Source: Myxococcota bacterium (GTDB lineage: Bacteria > Myxococcota_A > Polyangia > HGW-17). Taken from it: a stretch of 64,000 bases of DNA. Below the pieces are notes generated by a model. It was not told the origin of the DNA. It saw nothing but the letters and a program-made list of their open reading frames with translations, and did not search any database. Position numbers and translations under genes: made by a program. Shown in pieces: positions 33,543-42,274 of the stretch (positions are counted from its first letter, which is position 1; every line of letters starts with the position of its first letter). The stretch is from positions 1 through 64,000 of the forward strand of contig JAHITJ010000117.1 of NCBI GenBank assembly GCA_018817795.1. The letters run 5' to 3'.

Positions 33543-35060
33543 TCAGTCCTGGATCAGTTCGGGGGCGGGTTCGGCTGTTTTCTTCGTGGGCTCGGGGTAG
33601 GCATGCCAGACGCGCAGCGCCAGGACCAGCCCGATCAGGGCGATCGGGATCATCGCTACAGGCCAGGCCAGCCAGTTCGAGGGGTCCGTGGCGGGCCCCA
33701 CCAGCTTGCCGTTGGTGAGCTGCTCCTTGGGCAGGGTGAAAGCATAGGTCAGGCTCATGGTGGCCGTGCCGAGATAGACGAAGCCGTCGATGATGCCCAC
33801 GGCGACACCGACGTTCCGCTTGCCGCCGAAGTCCATGCTCGCGGTGCCCGAGAGCATCCCGTGGACGCCGATCACGGCCATGGACATGACCACGACGAGG
33901 GCGCCCACGGCCGGTCCTGCATAGAGGAAACTGAGCGCAACGGCACCGAGCAGCATCACACCGTACAGGAACACCGCCACCGGGCCGCGCCGGGACTTGA
34001 ACACATGGTCCGAGATCACGCCGGCCACGACGCCGCCGAGGATGCCCGCCACGCACAGGAGCAGCCCCCAGTTCTTGAAGACGAAACCATCCATCAGGCC
34101 CAGCGTGCCGTTGGTCTGCTTGGCGAAGGTGCGGAACCACTGCATGATGGCCTGGCGCAGGAAGCCACTGCAGAACTCGATCAGCGCGATGGTCACGACC
34201 ACCGGATTGGTGAGCATCTTCTTGAAGACCGCGACCACCGGGATCCGGGGTCCGGTGTCACCGGAGCTGGCGTCACCCGTATCGAAGTCCCTGTGCCCGG
34301 CATGCCCCGGCGTGTCCCGGACAAACAGCACGTTGAGCACAAAGAACAACCCCAGCAGCATCGTGGGCACGAAGAAGACCCAGGGGATGCCGCCGGTCGG
34401 GTCGCTCTTGGACGAAAACGCCTGGAGGATCAGCCGGCTCCAGTCGAACGCGAAATAGAGGCCCAGGCTGATGAGGATTCCGAAGATCGCACCGAACACA
34501 CCACGCTCGCGAACGTGAAACCAGGCGGCGTTTACCTTCACGATCGAGACGGCGCCGAAGCTCTGGAAATACATGTTGAAAGCGTAGAGCGCGGCAAGGA
34601 CCGCCACGAAGTGCCTGGAGAGGAACTCATGGCCGGGTCCCTGATTCAGCAGGGAGAGCGAGGCAAAACCCATCATCAGGTTGGCGAAGATCGTGCCGCC
34701 GGCGCCGAGCAGGATCGAAATCCGGCCGCCGATGCGATCAGTGAGCGGCCCGTTAATGATGAACGAAAAACCATAGACCACGGTACCGATGCCGAAGATG
34801 ATCCCGAAATCCGTGTTGCCCATGACGGGCGATCCGTCGACTCCGGAGATGGTCGAGAAGGCGTTCTTGGCCACCTCGAGGTTGTACCTTCCCATGTACA
34901 AAAAGGCATACAGGAGGCCCAGCGGCAGCCAGTTGAGAATCCTGCGGTGCCGGAAGGCCTCGGTGTGGCCCACGTCCACCTTGGGGAGGCGGCCGAGCAC
35001 GACGGCCACGGCCGCGAGCAGGATCAGGATGGGGGCTAGGTTGGAAAGCCAGACGGGCAT
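33543..35060 (-). CDS. MFS organophosphate:phosphate antiporter-like transporter
   Basis: This 505-residue inner membrane protein with about 12 helices is of the GlpT/UhpT-like (OPA) family: YMGRYNLEVAKNAF in helix 1, and YGFSFIINGPLTDRIGGR after helix 2. An extra hydrophobic N-terminal segment (about 1-24) precedes the canonical helices. A central cytosolic loop of about 40 residues (near GHAGHRDFDTGDASSGD) separates the two halves. Substrate is likely a phosphorylated metabolite exchanged for phosphate (family inference). ATG 35060 has GAGGAG upstream. It is transcribed away from PBP1A in the same direction but 222 bp apart. Confidence 0.85.
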   Translation of the reverse strand: MPVWLSNLAPILILLAAVAVVLGRLPKVDVGHTEAFRHRRILNWLPLGLLYAFLYMGRYNLEVAKNAFSTISGVDGSPVMGNTDFGIIFGIGTVVYGFSFIINGPLTDRIGGRISILLGAGGTIFANLMMGFASLSLLNQGPGHEFLSRHFVAVLAALYAFNMYFQSFGAVSIVKVNAAWFHVRERGVFGAIFGILISLGLYFAFDWSRLILQAFSSKSDPTGGIPWVFFVPTMLLGLFFVLNVLFVRDTPGHAGHRDFDTGDASSGDTGPRIPVVAVFKKMLTNPVVVTIALIEFCSGFLRQAIMQWFRTFAKQTNGTLGLMDGFVFKNWGLLLCVAGILGGVVAGVISDHVFKSRRGPVAVFLYGVMLLGAVALSFLYAGPAVGALVVVMSMAVIGVHGMLSGTASMDFGGKRNVGVAVGIIDGFVYLGTATMSLTYAFTLPKEQLTNGKLVGPATDPSNWLAWPVAMIPIALIGLVLALRVWHAYPEPTKKTAEPAPELIQD

Positions 35061-35239
35061 GGGGCTCCTCTACTCGCGCGACGGGAAGGAACCGGTCGTC
35101 ATGGCGAGTGGACAGAACTTCACATCAAACAAAAGGCAAAGGGTCGGATGGAGCAACACAGCGGACAGTAAGCACCATCCACGAGCCTGCCTCCGGCGCG
35201 GAGTATTCCTGCGAACATGCCTGATGTCAAGATGGAACT

Positions 35240-35259
35240 CGGTTAGGATCCGGTTAGGA
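35240..35259. repeat. direct repeat CGGTTAGGA x2, 11-bp period
   Basis: CGGTTAGGA occurs at 35240-35248 and 35251-35259, one helical turn apart, in the 222-bp spacer between the MFS gene start (35060) and the PBP1A gene stop (35283). It could be a binding site in the MFS promoter region. No other element was recognised in this spacer. Confidence 0.45.
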
Positions 35260-35282
35260 CCCCGCCCGTCGGAGGCGGCCCG

Positions 35283-37721
35283 CTACTGCGTCAACAGGTC
35301 TCCGGCCGAGGGGGCGTCGGGATCAGGTGCCACCAGCGGGTCGGGCGCCACCGAAGCGGGCTCGGGCTCGGTGCCCTCGAGGAAATACTCGGTGAGGCGC
35401 ACTGCGGCCGATGGCAGCACGGCCTCCCCGGTCCCGGGATCAATCTCGCGGGAGACGATCCCCGGCGGGATGAAGAAGTCCCTGGCCTCGCGAGACTTGT
35501 GGGCCTCCTTCATGACGCGCACGAACACGGGAACCGCGGAACGACCGCCCTCCTCGCGTGAACCCAGCGGCTTCAGATCGTCATAGCCTATCCACACGCC
35601 GCATACGATCTCCGGCGAGAAGCCGATGAACCAGGCGTCCTTGTTGTTGTTGGTCGTCCCCGTCTTGCCGGCCACCGGAAACTTCAGCACCGCCGCGCGT
35701 TTTGCGGTACCTTCGGTCACCACCGTGCGCAGCAGGGAGGTCATCAGCCAGGCCGAGGCCGGGTCCATGACGCGCTTGAACTCGGGACGGGCCACGCCCT
35801 GGTCGCCGACACGGACGATCCATTGGGGAGGCAGCGCAAGCCCGCCCGACGGAAACACGCCGTAGGCGCCGACCATGTCGATCAGCCGCACCTCGGAGGA
35901 GCCCAGCGCAAGGCTCAGGTCCTTGCGCAGGATCGTCGTGATGCCTGTGGATTCCGCGAACGCCACGGCAGCATCCAGGCCGGCCTCCCGCAGCACCTGC
36001 ACGGCCACGGTGTTGAGCGACATGTTCAGGGCCCGACGCAGGGTGATGCGGCCCTGGAAGTCGTGTCCGCTGCGGGGAATCCACTTCTGGTACACCTCGG
36101 GATCGTCGCGCAGGATCGAAGCTGGAGTGAGCTTCTTCTGCATGATCGCCGACGCGTAGAAGAAGGGCTTGAACGAAGAACCTGGCTGCCGCAGGCCCGC
36201 CAGCGCTCGGTTGAAGTCCCCCGGTCCCTGCGCGTCGCCCCCGACGATGGCCAGCACCTCACGGGTGGCCGCGTGCATCACGACCACAGCCCCCTGCGGG
36301 CCCAGCTCGGCGCGAAGCCGCAGCGGCGACTTGGCAGACCCGGACTTCCCGGGCAGCACGCGCACGCGGAAAAGGTGCCCCGGCTGCACCGAGGGCGGTG
36401 GGGCCGGTTTATCGGGCGTCTTCTTGTCGCCCTTCTTCCTCGGCGCGGGCTTCTCAGGAGGCGGGGGCGGGCCCCATGTGAAGCCCGCCGGATAGTAGCG
36501 TTCCATCTGTTCCACGACCACGCCCTGCTCGTTGCCCACGCTGACGACGAGCTTGCCGTCCTCCCGGTCCACAACCACGCCCTCGTAGATCGGACCGGCG
36601 TGATGAACCTGGATCTTCCTGAGTTTCTCCATATGATCGGCCTTCTTCCTGCCTTCGAGCAGGGTCAGCCGGGTCACCCGCTGCCTCCGGTCCAGCTCGC
36701 GCAACTCAAGGGCGAGCGCCTCACGGGCTGCGGTCTGCAGCTTCAGGTCCAGCGTGGTGACGATTTCCCGCCCGGCAGCCGACCGGATCGTGTCGGCGTA
36801 CTGCTCGGTCAGGTGCGTGACCAGCTCCGGCGCCACCATCGTGTCGGGGATCTCGGGCTCGCCCGGCAGCAGCGGTGCCGCCAGCGCGGCCTCGACGGCC
36901 TGTTCCGTGATGAAGCCGTGCCGTGCCATCTGCCAAAGCACATACTTCTGCCGCTCCCGGGCCTTCTCCGGGTGCTTGATCGGGGAGTTCACCTCCGGCC
37001 CCTGCGGGAGAGCGGCCAGCAGGGCGGCCTCGGCGACGTTGATCCCGGAGATGGGCTTCCTGAAATAGAAGCGCGCGGCCTCCTCCACGCCGTAACGACC
37101 GTGGCCGAAGTAGATCTCATTCAGATAGATCGCCAGGATCTGCTCCTTGGAGAGGGCGCCCTCCACGCGGCGGGCGAGGATGACCTCCTGGAACTTGCGG
37201 CGCAGGCTGCGCTCCGGGGTGAGCAACAGCCCCTTGACCACCTGCTGGGTGATCGTGGAGCCGCCCTGCTTGAACCGGCCGGCCGCCAGGTTCACCCAGA
37301 AGGCCCGGATCATGCCCGTGTAATTGAGGCCCGTGTGCCGGAAGAACTGCGCGTCCTCCGCAGCCAGCACCGCCTGGACCATGACCTTCGGGATCTTCTC
37401 GTAGGGCACCACGGTGCGACGCTGCCTGCCGACGATGGCGATCAGGCCGCCGTGACGATCGAGCACGCGCACGCTCTGCTGGGGCTTGTAGTTCTTCAGC
37501 GCCTCGACAGAGGGAAGATCCGGACCGTAGGAATAGTACAGGAACAGGCTCATCAGCAGGAGCATTCCCAGGGCAGCCAGGCCGAAGCCGATGCCGAGAC
37601 CCCAGGCCAGGATCCGCTTCCATGGCACACCACCGCTCTTGCCTGCTCCGGATTGGCCCTTGCGGTGGCTCACTTTTCGCTTGCGAAATTTCTTTATTAT
37701 TTGTCGAAAAATCAATTCCAT
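35283..37721 (-). CDS. bifunctional class A penicillin-binding protein (PBP1A)
   Basis: This 812-residue enzyme polymerises and cross-links peptidoglycan. Domains: basic cytosolic tail, one membrane helix (about 37-62), GT51 glycosyltransferase (about 85-265, AAEDAQFFRHTGLN and QGGSTITQQVVKGLLL), an OB-like insert (about 320-430) with a Lys/Pro-rich linker, and a transpeptidase domain with catalytic Ser515 in GSSFKP, the SLN triad and KTGTTNNN. A Pro/Asp-rich C-terminal tail follows. The start ATG 37721 has only GAGG one base away, so the true ribosome site is unclear. It is divergent from the HIT gene (89 bp). Confidence 0.93.
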   Translation of the reverse strand: MELIFRQIIKKFRKRKVSHRKGQSGAGKSGGVPWKRILAWGLGIGFGLAALGMLLLMSLFLYYSYGPDLPSVEALKNYKPQQSVRVLDRHGGLIAIVGRQRRTVVPYEKIPKVMVQAVLAAEDAQFFRHTGLNYTGMIRAFWVNLAAGRFKQGGSTITQQVVKGLLLTPERSLRRKFQEVILARRVEGALSKEQILAIYLNEIYFGHGRYGVEEAARFYFRKPISGINVAEAALLAALPQGPEVNSPIKHPEKARERQKYVLWQMARHGFITEQAVEAALAAPLLPGEPEIPDTMVAPELVTHLTEQYADTIRSAAGREIVTTLDLKLQTAAREALALELRELDRRQRVTRLTLLEGRKKADHMEKLRKIQVHHAGPIYEGVVVDREDGKLVVSVGNEQGVVVEQMERYYPAGFTWGPPPPPEKPAPRKKGDKKTPDKPAPPPSVQPGHLFRVRVLPGKSGSAKSPLRLRAELGPQGAVVVMHAATREVLAIVGGDAQGPGDFNRALAGLRQPGSSFKPFFYASAIMQKKLTPASILRDDPEVYQKWIPRSGHDFQGRITLRRALNMSLNTVAVQVLREAGLDAAVAFAESTGITTILRKDLSLALGSSEVRLIDMVGAYGVFPSGGLALPPQWIVRVGDQGVARPEFKRVMDPASAWLMTSLLRTVVTEGTAKRAAVLKFPVAGKTGTTNNNKDAWFIGFSPEIVCGVWIGYDDLKPLGSREEGGRSAVPVFVRVMKEAHKSREARDFFIPPGIVSREIDPGTGEAVLPSAAVRLTEYFLEGTEPEPASVAPDPLVAPDPDAPSAGDLLTQ

Positions 37722-37810
37722 GCCTCGCTGACGTCACGGCCGCCGGAATTACCTGTTGCCGAGAACGCCCAAATGCAATAGATCATTTCATCGGAAGTCA
37801 GGAGCGTCCC

Positions 37811-38158
37811 ATGTCATCAGAGTGCATTTTCTGCAAGATCGTCGCCGGGTTGATTCCCTGCGACAAGGTCCACGAAACGGCCAATGTGCTGGTGTTCAAG
37901 GATATTTCACCCGCGGCGCCAGTCCATTACCTGATCATCCCGAAAAAACATATACCATCATTGCTGGATGCGACGCAAGAAGACCAGGCCATCCTCGCCG
38001 AGATCCTCCTCGTGGCGGGGCATCTGGGGAAGACCGTCCCCGAACTGAACCGCAACTTCCGCCTGGCCGTCTCCACCGGTCCCGACGCCGGACAGGTGGT
38101 CATGCACATGCACTACCACCTCATCGGAGGACGCAAACTCACCTGGCCCCCGGGGTAG
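37811..38158 (+). CDS. HIT-family nucleotide-binding protein
   Basis: This 115-residue HIT protein has ECIFCKIVAGLIP at the N-terminus (the zinc-ligand Cys pair of HINT-type proteins) and HMHYHLIGG, the histidine triad, at the C-terminus. HINT proteins hydrolyse aminoacyl-adenylates or AMP-lysine type nucleotides. ATG 37811 has AGGAG 6 nt upstream; the track start at 37622 is antisense to PBP1A. The ABC ATPase gene starts 6 nt after the stop, so the two are probably co-transcribed. Confidence 0.92.
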   Translation: MSSECIFCKIVAGLIPCDKVHETANVLVFKDISPAAPVHYLIIPKKHIPSLLDATQEDQAILAEILLVAGHLGKTVPELNRNFRLAVSTGPDAGQVVMHMHYHLIGGRKLTWPPG

Positions 38159-38164
38159 CCGTCG

Positions 38165-39127
38165 ATGCAGCAAACACCCCTGCTTGAAATCGAACACCTG
38201 GAGATCCGGGGGGCCGCTGGAGCGGTCGTGTCCGATGTCGGTTTCTCGGTGGCCGCCGGGGAGATCGTCTGCGTGGTGGGCGAGTCCGGGTGCGGCAAGA
38301 GCCTGAGCGCGCTGGCGGTGCTGGACCTGCTGCCGCCCGGACTGTCGATCACCGGCGGAGGCATCCGTTTCGAGGGGAAGGATGTGCTGCCCGCCGAAGC
38401 GCGCCGGAAGCTTCGCGGACGGGCCGTGGGCATGATCTTCCAGGAGCCCGCGACCGCGCTCAACCCGGTATACACCATCGGCTTCCAGATCGGGGAGATG
38501 CTGCCGGCGCTGTCCCGCGCCCGGCGCAAGGCGCGCATCGACGAACTGCTCGACAGGGTCGGCCTGCCGCCCGCGACGGCCGCGTCCTATCCGCACCAGT
38601 TGTCCGGCGGCATGAAGCAGCGCGCGATGATCTCCATGGCGCTGGCCGGTGAACCCCGGCTTTTGCTGTGCGACGAGCCAACCACGGCGCTGGATCCGAC
38701 GGTCGGGGCGCAGATCCTTGCCCAGATCCAGGCCTTGACAGCCGTCGCCGGAACGTCGGGCGACGATGGAACGTCAGGCGACGAGGGCATCGGCGTGGTG
38801 CTGATCACCCATGATTTTCATGCCGTCTCGCGCATGCGGGGACGGATCGTCGTGATGTACGCCGGACAGATCGTCGAGCGCGGCCCGATCCGGGAGGTGC
38901 TGGATCATCCGGCACATCCATACACCGCCGCGCTGCTGGACACCCTCCCCAAGAAGGGAAAGCGCCCCGGCTCGATTTCCGGGCAGGTGCCGCCTCCGGG
39001 AATGCGTCCTGCGGGCTGTCCGTTTTCCAACCGATGCAGGGTTGTGCTGGAGCGCTGCGAAGCAGAACCTCCACCCTGGCGGGACGCCGGAGCGGGACAG
39101 AAATTCCGCTGCTGGCGGGAACCCTGA
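38165..39127 (+). CDS. OppD/DppD-type peptide ABC transporter ATPase (orphan)
   Basis: This 320-residue ABC ATPase has Walker A GESGCGKS, signature LSGGMKQR, Walker B LLLCDEPTTALDP, the switch His in LITHDF, and the C-terminal oligopeptide-transporter extension with CPFSNRCRVVLERC, a Cys cluster known to hold an Fe-S cluster in related proteins. A short Gly/Asp/Ser duplication (AGTSGDDGTSGDEGIG) is inserted before the switch strand. No permease, second ATPase or substrate-binding protein lies in this window, so partners must be encoded elsewhere. Confidence 0.9.
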   Translation: MQQTPLLEIEHLEIRGAAGAVVSDVGFSVAAGEIVCVVGESGCGKSLSALAVLDLLPPGLSITGGGIRFEGKDVLPAEARRKLRGRAVGMIFQEPATALNPVYTIGFQIGEMLPALSRARRKARIDELLDRVGLPPATAASYPHQLSGGMKQRAMISMALAGEPRLLLCDEPTTALDPTVGAQILAQIQALTAVAGTSGDDGTSGDEGIGVVLITHDFHAVSRMRGRIVVMYAGQIVERGPIREVLDHPAHPYTAALLDTLPKKGKRPGSISGQVPPPGMRPAGCPFSNRCRVVLERCEAEPPPWRDAGAGQKFRCWREP

Positions 39128-39174
39128 ACCTGTTTGACCGGTCGAACTGATCGGTAGATTCCAAGAGGTACACC

Positions 39175-39837
39175 ATGCATAATTTCTTTACATTTGCTAT
39201 TTTATCTATTTTTGTATTATTTTCCTCGTGCGGTCGCACGTGTCCCCAACCCCCGGCGCCTGCGGCCGGGACCACCATGAAAGGAACCGCCATGCAGGAT
39301 CACCCGACCCTGAAGACCATCTTCTCCCGCAAAAGCGTGCGCCGATACACCGGCACGGCCCCGACCGTCGAACAACTCACCCTGCTGGTGAAGGCCGGCA
39401 TGGCAGCCCCGACGGCCGTGAACAAGCAGCCATGGGAGTTCATCATCGTCACCGATCCCGCCAAGCTCGAACTGCTGACCCAGCGGCTGCCCCACGCCAA
39501 GATGACCGCGAAGGCCGGATCGGCGATCATCGTGCTCGGAGACAAGCTCCGGCAGCACAAGGGGCCTGACGCCGATTTCTGGATCACGGACTGCAGCGCT
39601 GCGATCCAGAACATCCTGCTGGCAGCCGAGGCCATCGGCCTGGGAGCGGTGTGGACCGCGGCCTATCCGGATCCCGAACGCGTCACGGCGGTGCGGGAGG
39701 TCCTCGGCGTGACAGCAGAACACCTGGTGCCGCTGGCCGTGATCCCCGTGGGGCATCCCACTGGCGAGGACCAGCCCAAGGACAAGTGGGATCCTTCGCG
39801 CGTGTTCCTCAACGAATACGGAAAAAAACTGGAGTAA
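39175..39837 (+). CDS. nitroreductase-family protein with lipoprotein signal
   Basis: This 220-residue protein has an N-terminal 19-residue AT-rich coding stretch that gives a lipoprotein signal (FFTFAILSIFVLFSSC), then a Pro linker, then an FMN-dependent nitroreductase domain (RKSVRRYTGTAPTVEQ, AAPTAVNKQPWEFIIV, AAEAIGLGAVWTAAYP, LAVIPVGHP). ATG 39175 has GAGG upstream. An internal ATG at 39292 (MQDHPTLKTIF) has a better AAGGA 7 nt upstream and would give a cytosolic enzyme, so two isoforms are conceivable. It probably reduces nitro or quinone-like compounds. The organic substrate is unknown. Confidence 0.8.
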   Translation: MHNFFTFAILSIFVLFSSCGRTCPQPPAPAAGTTMKGTAMQDHPTLKTIFSRKSVRRYTGTAPTVEQLTLLVKAGMAAPTAVNKQPWEFIIVTDPAKLELLTQRLPHAKMTAKAGSAIIVLGDKLRQHKGPDADFWITDCSAAIQNILLAAEAIGLGAVWTAAYPDPERVTAVREVLGVTAEHLVPLAVIPVGHPTGEDQPKDKWDPSRVFLNEYGKKLE

Positions 39838-39951
39838 GGAACCTACCAGCCGGTCCCCCTGGCGACCACGCCGATCGGCAACCTTCCCCCGAACCGGAGT
39901 CCTTCACCACCCCCTGTCTGACAGCGCTCGTCAGGCTCGATGATCCCATTT

Positions 39952-39970
39952 ACCGCCCGCATCGGGCGGT
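39952..39970 (+). terminator. hairpin ACCGCCCG-CAT-CGGGCGGT after the nitroreductase gene
   Basis: A perfect 8-bp stem with a 3-nt loop lies 115 bp after the nitroreductase stop. No U-run follows (TGACCGAC), so termination would be factor-assisted. It is directly followed by the larger palindrome at 39984. Confidence 0.4.
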
Positions 39971-39983
39971 TGACCGACTGTAG

Positions 39984-40023
39984 CCCATGGTTGGGCGACC
40001 GGGTTCGGTCGCACGACCATGGG
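39984..40023. repeat. REP-like compound palindrome
   Basis: Nested arms CCCATGGT/ACCATGGG (39984-39991, 40016-40023) and GCGACCG/CGGTCGC (39995-40001, 40006-40012) enclose loop GGTT, giving a 40-nt hairpin preceded by GTAG. The inner hairpin resembles the unit of the 13184 array, and GTAGCCC...GGCGACCGGG recurs at 56209. It looks like a member of a dispersed palindromic repeat family. Confidence 0.55.
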
Positions 40024-40123
40024 AAAACATCAAAAAAAGGAAATGACCCAAGTCCTTGTATCGCACTCTGCTTGGGTTTCAGACGGTATCATCCAACCTG
40101 ATCAGTGCTGTGACTGAAAACGT

Positions 40124-42274
40124 TCAGATTCCGCCGAAATACACGACCTGGTTGCGGCCGTGTTCCTTGGCGTAGTAGAGGGCCTTGTCGGCCTTGTCGA
40201 TGAGCACCTGCTTGTGGGCACCGTCGGCCGGGAAGGTCGCATAGCCGATGCTCAGCGTGGCCTTGAACTGTCCCTGCGGGGAGTCGAACACCTGGGCCTC
40301 CACCTCCGCACGGATTCGCTCGGCCGCGTTGCGCGCGCCCTCGGCGTCGGTCGCCTCGAGCACGATGCCGAACTCCTCGCCGCCGTAGCGTGCCACGAGA
40401 TCGATGTTGCGGGCCTGCTTCTTCAGGATCGCCGCCACGCGCTTGATCACCACGTCCCCGATGGGGTGCCCGTAGGTGTCATTGACGCGCTTGAACTTGT
40501 CGATGTCCGTGATCAACATCGTCAGAGGCGCGCCCGAACGCTCGGCACGGGCCAGCATCTGCGAGAACCGCTCCTGGAACGTGCGGTGGTTCGTCAGGCC
40601 CGTCAGGCCGTCGGTGGTCGCCATCTCCTCGAGGCGCTGGTACATCAGCGCCTTCTGCAGCCCGATGGCGACCTGGTTGGCCAGCGCGCCGAGCATGTCG
40701 CGGCGCTGGGGCGTGAAGACCCCGCGCTCGCGGGAGGCGAACACCAGGCCGCCGATGGCCCGGTCGCCCTCGATCAGCGGCTGCACCAGCACCGAGTTCA
40801 TTTCCGCATAACTGATCGACTCATGCACGACGATCTGCCGGGCGTCACGGAGCTCGCCGTTGACCGGCAGGAAGTGACGGTTGTCCATGGCCAGCGTCAG
40901 CAGGCTGCGGTTGACCGACAGCAGCTCGCCCACGCGCCCAGTGAAAAGTTCCCCCTGGGCGCCCAGAATCCTGGCCTTCTTCTCGGTGTCCTCCCAGTGG
41001 ACGATGGCGATCTCGTCGAGGGGGCAGATCGAACCGATGGCCGAAAACGCCGCGTCGACGACCGATTGCAGATCCAGCGCGCGGTTCATATAGGCAAGGG
41101 CTTGGTACAGTTTTTCCTGTTCGAACTTGCTGCGCGCCATCTGCGAGAACACCCGCTCGGTGGCCACCGTCCGGAGCATCTGCTCGGCCCCCTTCTGGGC
41201 GAGGGTGACCTGGGCCTCGGAAAACGGCGTCGGATCCGCGCGGTCACAGCAGAGCACTCCGATCATGCGCCCCTGTTCGAAGATCGGCAGGCCGAGGAAG
41301 GAACCCACAGGCTGGTTGCCGGTGTAATAGGCCAGGGCGTTGGCAGCGAAGGGAAAAGGGGCTATATTCATTGTTAATTGGTTGCGCACAATATTACCAA
41401 TCGTCCCCTTGAGCGCGCTGAAATGGACCCCGGACTCCAGAAAACGGCCATTGATCGCATCGCTGAGGGAGGCGGCCTCGACCACCTTGAGGCGCTGGCC
41501 GGCGGTGTCCATCCACAGCAGCACCGCCGAGGTCACCTGCAGGCTCTCCCGCAGGAGTCGTAGTTCATATAATATATGATCATGAATCTCCAGCAGCGAC
41601 GCCTTTCCGAGCAATTCGTCCTGTTCGGCGCGATCCCGCTCGTTGCGGGCGGTCACCGGGCCCATCAGCCGGAAGTCACGCAGTTCCTCCTGATCCTGGC
41701 GGACCTTCTGGCTCCGACGCCGGCGCTCGTCCCGCCGGGTCATCATGATCTCTGCGGTGCGCACCAGCAGGCCGGTGCCGCCGAACAGTCCCAGGAACAG
41801 GGCGTGGGAGGCCAGCAACCGCGCGGAGACGCCGGGCAGTCCCTGCCGCGCATGCATCCATTCCAGCCCGAACAGCAACGCGGCCGCCAGCATTGAAACC
41901 GATGGCCGCACGAAGGCCGCCAGCACCAGCATCAACCAATAGGAAAGCGCGTGCCAGGGCGAGATCGCACCGCCGGTGGCCTGAAGGAACACCGACACCG
42001 AGAGCACCATCAGGAGGACGATCTCCAGCTCCGCCAGAAAGCGCGTCTTTTCGGGAATGACGTCGGTACGTACCGGGCGAAGGAACAGTCGCGTCAAAAC
42101 GCGACCCAGCAGCGTGACGCCCAGGGCCGCGCCCGCCAGGGTCACCCAGAGCCCGCGCTCGCCCTGGGGACGGAACAGCCCCAGGGACAGCATCCCGGCG
42201 ATACCTGTGATAAGGAAGGCGCTCCAGCCCAGTTTGACTCCAGTTCCGGATCCGGCCAAGGCTCGTACGTTCAT
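40124..42274 (-). CDS. GAF-domain diguanylate cyclase, membrane-bound
   Basis: This 716-residue protein has about six N-terminal membrane helices (about 15-180), a coiled-coil/basic linker (RRDERRRRSQK), two GAF domains (about 235-380 and 400-540), and a GGDEF domain with an intact signature RYGGEEF, LTGLTNHRTF and DIDKFKRVNDTYGH. It should make cyclic di-GMP in response to a signal sensed by the membrane or GAF part. No RxxD inhibitory site is obvious upstream of GGEEF. The start overlaps the FtsB-like gene by ATGA (42271-42274), coupling a division protein with second-messenger output. Confidence 0.92.
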   Translation of the reverse strand: MNVRALAGSGTGVKLGWSAFLITGIAGMLSLGLFRPQGERGLWVTLAGAALGVTLLGRVLTRLFLRPVRTDVIPEKTRFLAELEIVLLMVLSVSVFLQATGGAISPWHALSYWLMLVLAAFVRPSVSMLAAALLFGLEWMHARQGLPGVSARLLASHALFLGLFGGTGLLVRTAEIMMTRRDERRRRSQKVRQDQEELRDFRLMGPVTARNERDRAEQDELLGKASLLEIHDHILYELRLLRESLQVTSAVLLWMDTAGQRLKVVEAASLSDAINGRFLESGVHFSALKGTIGNIVRNQLTMNIAPFPFAANALAYYTGNQPVGSFLGLPIFEQGRMIGVLCCDRADPTPFSEAQVTLAQKGAEQMLRTVATERVFSQMARSKFEQEKLYQALAYMNRALDLQSVVDAAFSAIGSICPLDEIAIVHWEDTEKKARILGAQGELFTGRVGELLSVNRSLLTLAMDNRHFLPVNGELRDARQIVVHESISYAEMNSVLVQPLIEGDRAIGGLVFASRERGVFTPQRRDMLGALANQVAIGLQKALMYQRLEEMATTDGLTGLTNHRTFQERFSQMLARAERSGAPLTMLITDIDKFKRVNDTYGHPIGDVVIKRVAAILKKQARNIDLVARYGGEEFGIVLEATDAEGARNAAERIRAEVEAQVFDSPQGQFKATLSIGYATFPADGAHKQVLIDKADKALYYAKEHGRNQVVYFGGI

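Noticed and set aside
33453-35039. 528-residue + ORF opposite the MFS transporter
   Set aside because: It is antisense to a 12-helix transporter with clear motifs; no domain or ribosome site.
35823-37781. 652-residue + ORF opposite PBP1A
   Set aside because: It is antisense to a fully motif-supported PBP1A.
38165-39127. Complete peptide transporter operon
   Set aside because: Only the ATPase is present; neighbours are a HIT protein and a nitroreductase.
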